Shown here in pieces: positions 1-9,000 of a stretch of 11,912 bases of DNA. The translations under genes were made by a program, and so were the position numbers. Numbering within the stretch: the first letter of the stretch is position 1; every line of letters begins with the position of its first letter. The notes beneath the pieces were generated by a model, which was given only the letters and a program-made list of their open reading frames with translations, did no database searches and was not told the origin of the DNA. The DNA lies in NCBI GenBank assembly GCA_043770095.1, contig JAYVIR010000095.1, positions 1 to 11,912 on the forward strand, in the 5' to 3' direction. The stretch comes from JBGSUZ01 sp043770095. GTDB lineage: Bacteria > Bacillota > Clostridia > Peptostreptococcales > Acidaminobacteraceae.

Positions 1-3000
1 AATGTTATAAAAGAGGGAATTGGTAGAGATATGGAAACATTCGGAAAAGGAATTGAGGAAACTATGAAATGGCAAAGCAGTCAAGATAAAGATCAAGAAG
101 CTATAATACCAGAAATATCTACAATAAGAGATGAAAATGGAAAAATAGATATTAAAAAAATGCTTGATTATAGGGTTGCTCTTACTTACGGAGCTTCCGC
201 AATAGGGTCAATGATACCCGGATTTGCTATGATGGCTGCTACAAAAAACCCTAAAGCGTTTGGTGTAGCTATGGGATTGCAAGAAAAAGGAGACGCATTT
301 ACGCAATATACGGAAGAGTTGGCGGCTAAAAAAGGAATAGATGTATCTAAACTAAGCGACGACGATATAAAAAAATTAGACTTTTCTTCTGATGTTTACG
401 GAGCAATTTCATATAAGCTAGAAAATTTACTTCCAAACAAGGCATTTTCGTCTATGTTTAAATCTGCTACAGGGCAAGGGCTTTTGCGCAAAATAGCAAT
501 AGAATTGCCTAAAACTTTTGGTGAAAATGCAGTTATAGAGGCTCTTGGAGAGGGGTCACAAAAACTATCACAAAATATAATAGGTGTTGTGCAAGGCTCA
601 CGCTCTTTTGAAGATATAATGGAGGGAGTGGCAGATGAGGCGTATGCAGGTGGTATTGGGTCAGCTCCGTTTAGTGTAATGGAAATAGCAGGAAAACAAG
701 TCAATCCAAATATAGTGCCAATTGAAAACGCATCTAAGCAACCGAAAGAAGAAGAAAAACAGCCAGCTCCGTCAAATGAAGAGGCTACCCGTACTCTAGT
801 AGAAACCATAGCCACAGGAGAAAAGAAAGAAGTCAAAAAGGCCGTGGAAAATGCTTCCGAGGAAGATTTGGCGCAGGCTACTACCTATTTGGAAAAAGCA
901 TTGGAAATGGCAGATGAGGACGTTAAGCCGTCTATTCAGAAATTAGTTGACGAATATAAAAGCGTTGTGGACGACAGAAAAATGGCCAAAAACGACGCTC
1001 TAAGCAAAGTAATTGCCGGGGAGGACGTGGAGGCCATTATTGATGGTTTACCCAAGGGAGAGAAAGCTAAGGTCATTGAAACGATAGAAAAAGCGGCGTC
1101 CGTGGAAGATATTTCACCAGAAGCCAAGGCTTCTATTGCCAAGGCCACGGAGAAGATTGCCGAAGTGCGAACCAATCAGGAAAAAATTGAAACAGAAAAG
1201 GCTATTCTTTTGGAAAAAAAGAAGCAAGCGGAAACGCCAGAGGAAAAAAAGGCCGTACAAGCACAGATAGATGAGGTGGATAAGGTTAGAAAGCCAGAAT
1301 ATGCGCCTAAAAAAGAAGAAGCTCCGGTAAAAACGGAAGATGTTGAGGTTTTGGAGGATAAATTGACCAAACTAAAAAAGGATAGAGATACTTTGTCAGG
1401 CCGTGCTCTTGACGTTGTTGAGCGTGAGATTGTAAATACTATGGATAAAATCAAGGCAGCTAAGAAGCCAAAAACAAAAGATATTTCTGATGGCAAGACT
1501 GTCGAGATAATAGAAAAAGAAGATGGAAGCTTTGCAGTAAAGGAAGAAAATAAAAATTTTGACTTTAAAACATATTACGATACATGGAAAAGAGGCTCTA
1601 GGGATATATCAAAGAAAAGTTTTGAAAACTGGGCTATGAGTGTCATACCGCAAGAGCATTTTGATGAGGCCATGTCACTATATGACGACTTTAGCAAAAA
1701 CAAAACTCAAAAAGAAAAAGTTATCGAGGCAATATCCGGCAAGGAAAAAACTATCAAGGAAATAGCAGAAGAGACTAAAATATTAGAGCCTAATGTTAGG
1801 CGTATTTTAGGCGTAGGCGCAAAGGAGGGAGTGTTTGAGAGGTTAGAAAAGGGTGTATATGTTTTATCAAAAGACGGAGTTGATACAGCGTGGGTTGAGG
1901 TTGGAAACGCTATTGATATTTTGCCAAAATTAGTGAGCGAGGGTAAAAAATTTGACTCAATCTATTCTGATCTTCCATACCGGTCAGGCGGAAACATTGG
2001 AGGAAATAGACCACTTGGATATAGCGATATAACACCGGAGGAATATGCGGAAAAAATAGTGCCTAATTTTGTGAAATTATCTAGGAATGAGGATACTCCG
2101 ATAATTCACATTATGACTTCCGGCAAATCATCAGCGACGCAGGCTAAAAAATATAATGCTGCTATTGCTAATAATCCTAACTTGAAGCTGGTAGCAGTGG
2201 GCGAATATGTGAAACTTAGGCCGAATGGAAAAGTGTCAAATATGGGCAAGTACGATATGCCAGCGGAGATAGTCTATATTTACAACCAAAGCGGAAACAA
2301 CCCGAAGAATATCCCGGCGACTTTCAACGTCCGTGCGCTAGACCCTAAATTTGTCAATGGAAAAAACAATTATAAAACCCAGAAAGCCATTGAATTGGTG
2401 GATAGATTAATTAATTATACCAGCCAGCCCGGAGAGCACTTGCTGGACGCTTTTGCTGGATCTGGAATGTTTGCGGCTAGAGCCGTTGAGCAAGGAAGAA
2501 AGGCTACCACTATTGAAATAAATGAGAATGTAGTCAAAGAAAGAGTAGTGCCTAATATTAAAGGAGCTTTATCAAATGAAAATAACTCATTGTTTGAAGT
2601 AGATGAGTCTGGAAAGGTTAAATTGGATAGAACATCAGATGGAAAAGGACGATTAGTAAAAGAAATGAACGAAAAAGAATTGAAAAAATCTGGACTTGGT
2701 GTAGAGGCTATGGGATATGGAAATTCAGCAGATGTATTTTTCATCAACGGAAAACCAGCTATTGCGATGTCATGGATTGATGAGGGGCTAGCAGGATTTT
2801 CAGTAGCAGAAGAATACCGAGGAAAAGGATTGAGTGACGCATTTTTAAAGGAATTAATTATGTCAGATCCTTTCCGCCAATTAGATGTGGTTGACGCTAA
2901 TGATGGCATGTTAAATTTATTGAAAAGGGTGGGAACAGTGACAGAAATGGACGGAGCTGGAATTGTCAGAGTAATCATAGGGGAGGAAACGACAAAAATT

Positions 3001-6000
3001 TCTGAAAGTAAAAATCATACCAAAGAAGAATTTTATTTGGCAGATATAGAAAAGTTGGCTAAAAAATACGGAGACGACCCTAAATATTCAGTTTATAAAG
3101 GAGATGATAGGTTTTATTCCCATATTGCCAACGATCACTTTGACGAACTGGACGAAGAAACACAGCGTTGGCTAGAATTTGAAGCTCACGGAATTGATTT
3201 TGAGTCACCAACAAAGCCACAATACAGAGGATTTGCTAATGCTGATGAATTTAGCTCAGGAACTACTGATGTCCACGCAGGTCAAATATTTCTATTGAGG
3301 GAAAATGTAGATTTAGCAAGGCAAGAAGATTTGACACAAAAACCAAAAGAGAGTGTAATACCTAATAATAAACAAACTTATGGAAAAAATAAATCCGAAA
3401 CAATACCCGACGCTGGCAACATACCGACCGGAGATGATTTGGGAGGCGGTAGCCAAGCTACAAGCGAAACATCCGGATATGACCGAGCAACAATGCTTGC
3501 TCAATCTGGAGATGGACTTGGCGCAAGCGGATCAGATGGCGCTAGATTAAGTAAGCGTGACCGCCAGAATATCAACGAACAAGTAGAAACCTTGCTGGAA
3601 AGCAAGGAGTTTTCTGCTAACCCAGATGATTATACGCAAGAAGAGCGTGCCATGATGTCTATGTATTCAGGAGCAGGAGGAAAAGAGTCAGTAGGTGGAG
3701 ATGGTGTAGGACTTTTGAACGAATATTATACGCCGCAAATAGTGATTGATAAAATGTGGCAAATAGCCAAGAGCCTAAACGCCACAATAGAGACAGCTTT
3801 TGAACCATCAGCAGGCATAGGAAAGATTATGGGGAGTGCGCCAGTAGGAATACAAATGGACGGAGCAGAAATATCAAAAGTGTCTGGTACAGTCGCTAAA
3901 ATTCTCAATCCTAATAGTAATATTACTATTGGAGACTTCCAAGAGCTATTTTTTGACAAAACTACCAATAAAAAGAAAACTCCGAAGCAATATGATTTGC
4001 TGATTGGTAATCCGCCGTTTGGCGTGCGTGGAGGCTTCCTAAAGGGCAAGGGAGAGGAAAGCAAGATAGGACGCATGGAGGAGTATTTTATCAAGCGTGG
4101 ACTAGATATGACAGTCGAGGGAGGATATTTGGTATATGTCGTCAATTCTTCATTCTTGCAAACAAAAATAAGCCACGGAAAAGAAAAAATAGCGGAAATA
4201 GGAAAATTGGTTGCAGCTTATCGGTTGCCGGAAAAATCTTTTGAAGATACTTCTATTGGAACAGATATAGTGGTATTTAAAAAAGAAAAGGCGGTTGATA
4301 TATCAGAAGAATTTAGCAGATACCAAAATATAATATCCGACGGATATTTTGGATTGAAAAATAAAGCTAGTATTCTTGGTGAAGTGAAATTTAGAAAGAA
4401 CAGATTTGGAAAAGATGAAAGCTATGTGAGCGGATCACTGGAAGAAGCTATGGAGCGATTAGTAGTGCGTGAAAATGCAGCAAAAAGCGCTTCCACTCCG
4501 AAGCAGTCCCCCATAAAGATTGATAAACAAAAGAATGTAGCAAAATCCTCTAAAAAAACAATCGCAAATACCGCTAAAAATGATATATTTGCAGTGCTTC
4601 CAAAAAAAGACGCTCATAAGCTAGTGCATAAAGAGCAAAATATATCAAACAAAGAAGCCACCGCTACCGAGATTGAAATGCTTAAAAAAATCAATCGAGA
4701 TATGTCCGTAGAAAACCCAACCGAAGAGGAAAAGGGATTGCTTAATTTTGAAAAAGGTCAGTATTATCCAGACGCTATATATTTTTCTGGCAATATTTAT
4801 GAAAAAATAGAAAAACTAAAGGCTTCCAAGGATTATGTTATAGATATGATAGGTGAAGAGCGCTACAATAGGCAAATGCAAGGGCTGGAAAAAGTTTTGC
4901 CTAAAGAAATTTCTATTGAGGATATAGTTTTTGATCCAATTGATAGGCATGTAGCAAACCTTATGGCCGAGAATGATGATGGAGAGCCAGTTAAGATTAT
5001 GGATCTATTTTTAAAGTACCTCCGAGACAATAAAGTAGCTTTAAGTCCGAGGGTAGGGAAATATGATATTCAGAAATATGTTAGGGGTGAAAATTTTTCT
5101 CCGGGAACAAAGCCAATCGTAGCTGAAATAAAAGCCGACTCAAAAAGACTTTTCAATTATTATTTGGTGAATATTTTGGATAAAGCCAACCAAGCCAAAA
5201 TAACAGAAAAATATAATCGTGAAAAAAATGGTTATGTGCGCCCAGACTATTCTAAGATACCAGTAGTAATTACAGAAATGATCAAGCAATTCAGAGGCAT
5301 GGATTTTAAAATGTCACAAACACAAAAAGAGGGAGTGGGATTTTTGGTGAATAAGGGATCTGGACTTATAGCATACGGAGTTGGAGTTGGTAAAACCCAT
5401 ACGCTAGCTATCGCTACCAAGGCTAATATGGATAAGGGCTGGACAAAGCGCCCACTGTTTATCGTGCCAAATGCAACAATCGAGGAAACTTGGATAAAAA
5501 CCTTGCACGAGATGTTTCCGAATATCACTATCAATAATCTTAGTGGGCTGCAAGCGCCAGTTGTTAGAAAGTTGAAAAAAGAGAGGGGAGAGGTGACTGA
5601 GTGGATAAAAGACGGGGAAATGACAGTAATTTCTCATAAAGGTATATTGCGCCTAGGATTTAAAGAAGAAGAGCTAGTAGAAGCCGCTGGAAATTTGAAC
5701 GACGCTATCTGGATAGAAGATACTTCAACCAAAAGGAAGAGCGAAGAGAAAAAAGGAGGAGTAGAGGAGATATTGGGACGGGCTCAAAAATTTATTACTG
5801 ATGTCATGCTTTCCGATCTTGGCATTGACCATATTTCAGTTGATGAGGTGCATAATTTTAGAAAAATATTCCAAGGAGCAAAGGCCGAGAAAGACGAGAA
5901 TGGAGTAGAAGCAAAAAATAAGAGATTTACTAAGGTTATCGGAGGCACTCCGGCTAAACAAGCGCAACAGCTTTTTCTTATATCTCAACACATTCAGAAA

Positions 6001-9000
6001 AAGAATAATAACAGAAATGTTTTTCTAGCTTCCGCTACACCTTACGAAAATCAAGCCACAGAGGTATATAACATATTATCATTGATAGCTAGGGACAGAA
6101 TGAAAGAAATGGGCATTTTAAATATCAATGACTTTTTTGCTACATATTCAAGTTTTATAGTTGAAAAAGATAGAAGCCTAACAGGAGAGTGGATAAATAG
6201 AGAAAAAATGATTGGGTGGTCAAACTTACATTCACTACAAAAATTGGTGACTGAGTTTATGGATTTTCAGGAAGATGAAACGCTAGTGCGCCCGGAGAAA
6301 AAGGTATTCACTCCGCACTTGCAAATGAGTGAGAAGCAGGAAGAAAACTCTATAAAAATTCAAAATATTGTGCTTGGGATTAAGGATATTGCTGATGACG
6401 GAGCTATTAGCACAAAAGAAAAGCCAGAGGACGGAGCGTTTTTAAAGGCGTCAATGTATGCAATATCAAATAGTGTGTCGCCATATTTTATCGAAGAGTT
6501 TACTTCAAAAAGACCAGACGCCAAGGAATTGATGTCTCAATCACCAAAACTGCAATATGCGCTAGAGACAGCCAAGGCCATTAGAGACTCAAAAGAAACA
6601 AAAGGACTGGGAATATTTATCTACATGGGGAAACAGGGAGTCAGCTACCACCCTATGTTATCAGCTCATTTTGCTAAAGAGCTGGGATATAAACCAGAAG
6701 AGGTAGCTCATATATCAGGATCAGGAAAAAATGCTATCAGCGACGAAGAAAAGGAAAATATAAAGAGAAGATTTAATTCAGGAGATATTAAAATTTTGTT
6801 TGGAGGAGACCAAACAAAGGAGGGAATTGACTTGCAAAAAAATGGATTTGTAACAATCAATGTGGCTTTAGGTTGGAACCCTACCGAAATAACCCAAACA
6901 GGTGGAAGAGTTTGGAGGCAAGGCAATAGGCGTAATTTTGTCTTGGAGATTTTTCCGTTGGTAGAAAATTCAGGAGACGCTATGATGTATAACAAGTTTG
7001 AGGAAAAGTCAGGAAGAATAAACCAATTAAACAACGCTTCAGGAAAAAGCGTTGATATAGGAGAGGTTGACGCTTCAGAGAAAAAACTATCTCTACTTAC
7101 TAACCCAGAAGATAAGGCTAAATTACAGATAGAGGCTAATAAGGTTGATTTGACTAATGAAAAAATACTATTAGAGAGCGAGGCTCACGAGATAGGACGT
7201 CTTTTATCTGATAAGGTCAATTATAAAAATCAAGTTGACTATTATGTTGGAATTTCAAAAGAAGAGTGGAGAACTGCTGAACAAAGAAAAGAATATAAAA
7301 AAGAGGCTAAAAAATGGCAGACTAAGCTAGATAGAGTAGTAGAAAGAACAACCAAGATAGGCGTTGATTTGAGCACGGAAGTCTTGCGCTTAGAAAATGA
7401 GATTGACGCTATCGACAAAAAAATTGCAGCCATTGATGAAACCTATCCGGGACTTTTAGAAAAATTTACCAATGAATATAGAGAAATGGTAAAAAGTAGA
7501 AAATCTATCCCGGAGCATGTAGAAGAAATCAAATCTACATTCACAGAATTAAGAGAATTTTCTGATGAAGAGTTGGCGCAGATGAAGCTGGATAAAATCA
7601 AGGAGGTGGAGAGCCGTAGAACTAAAGGAGTGCCAGCCATGCAAATAATGGATAAGTTTTCTGATAGAGTTGATAAAATATTATCTACCGAGTTGGTGAC
7701 TGAATTGGTCCAGCAGACCATGGAGGAGGTCAATCCGCACATCAGGGAAGCCTTGCAAATTAAAACTTTCCGAAAAATACTTTCTGATCTTGGAGGTAAT
7801 GGATTGGAAAGCGCTGGACAATATGACTGGGAGGACTTGGTTGTTAGATTGAGCCGTGCCGTCACCGCAGAAGAGTTTGTGGCCGCATTGAAACATGAAA
7901 TCCGTCACCATGCCTTTAATTTTATGAGCACGGAGGATAGAGTAAAGGTCATAGCGTGGTATAAAAGTCTATCAGAAAATCAATTGGTAGAAATTTATGG
8001 AAGCAAAAAAATGCTCAATCAGTACAGAGAGACTTATTCTAAATATGAAAACTATGAGCGCTCCATGGCAGATGAGACAGTCAACCAGATGTTTGATCGA
8101 GGAGGATTGAAAATGGAAAGCTGGATAGTGAAGATATACAACGATATTATAGAGCTGTTTGCCTATATCTTTACCAAGATTTTCAACAAAGGGATAGAGC
8201 TAAATAAGGCAAAAATAGGAAGCAAGGAAATTATAGGGCTATATGCTGATGTGTTTTCTCAAATTGGTGGACAACAATTCGCAGTGTCACAAGGGAGACT
8301 AGCGGAAATAATTGAGGTAGGAGGAAGGCCAGGAATGTTAAGCATCACCGCCAATGACTTTATCACCGAGGAGCATTATGGAGATAATAAGTTTGTTAGC
8401 CAGAGCCTTAAAAAAGACCAAGTTGTGATGAAAGACGGAAAATTGCAGATGGCCAACCTATTTAAAAAGGTATGGGTTGATATGTATGGCACTACTCCGC
8501 CAGCGTTTTCTTCATTGACTGGGGAAAAAATAGCCCGTAGCATGACTAAACGCTCATTCACCCTAGGCAAAAGATATGGATCTAAAATCACTAAGCAAAA
8601 TATCAGCTCTATCCGATCAGAAATAAAGAAGTACGTCATTAAAAAGCTACCAATTGCAGCACGAGGAAAATTGGTGCGAGAGATAAGCAACGCCAAAAAC
8701 AAGGAGGACGTGGAAATCATCATCAAGAAAGTGGACGCTATGGTGGCCGAGATTGTCAAAATGAAAACCTTGCGCAAGCAGGCTATGGCTATCATCAGGA
8801 CTAAAAATATTCAGAAAGACGCTAATTTGAGAAAGGCTATGGAGCTTCCACCTATCCGTAAAATGAACGAGGAGCAATTAAAATTATATATCCAAACACT
8901 TTCACAATATCAGAAAGACGACACTTTCCTTTCACAGAGAGCCATTGAAACATCTAAATTCACCGAGATAGGAGAAGTCAAAACTATCCGGGAGGCTAGA

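Noticed and set aside
3190..3330. ADP-ribosyltransferase domain in the segment after the GNAT-like part
   Set aside because: QYRGFANADEF and an R near the start recall ART proteins of polyvalent chains, but I see no convincing R-S-E or H-Y-E triad.
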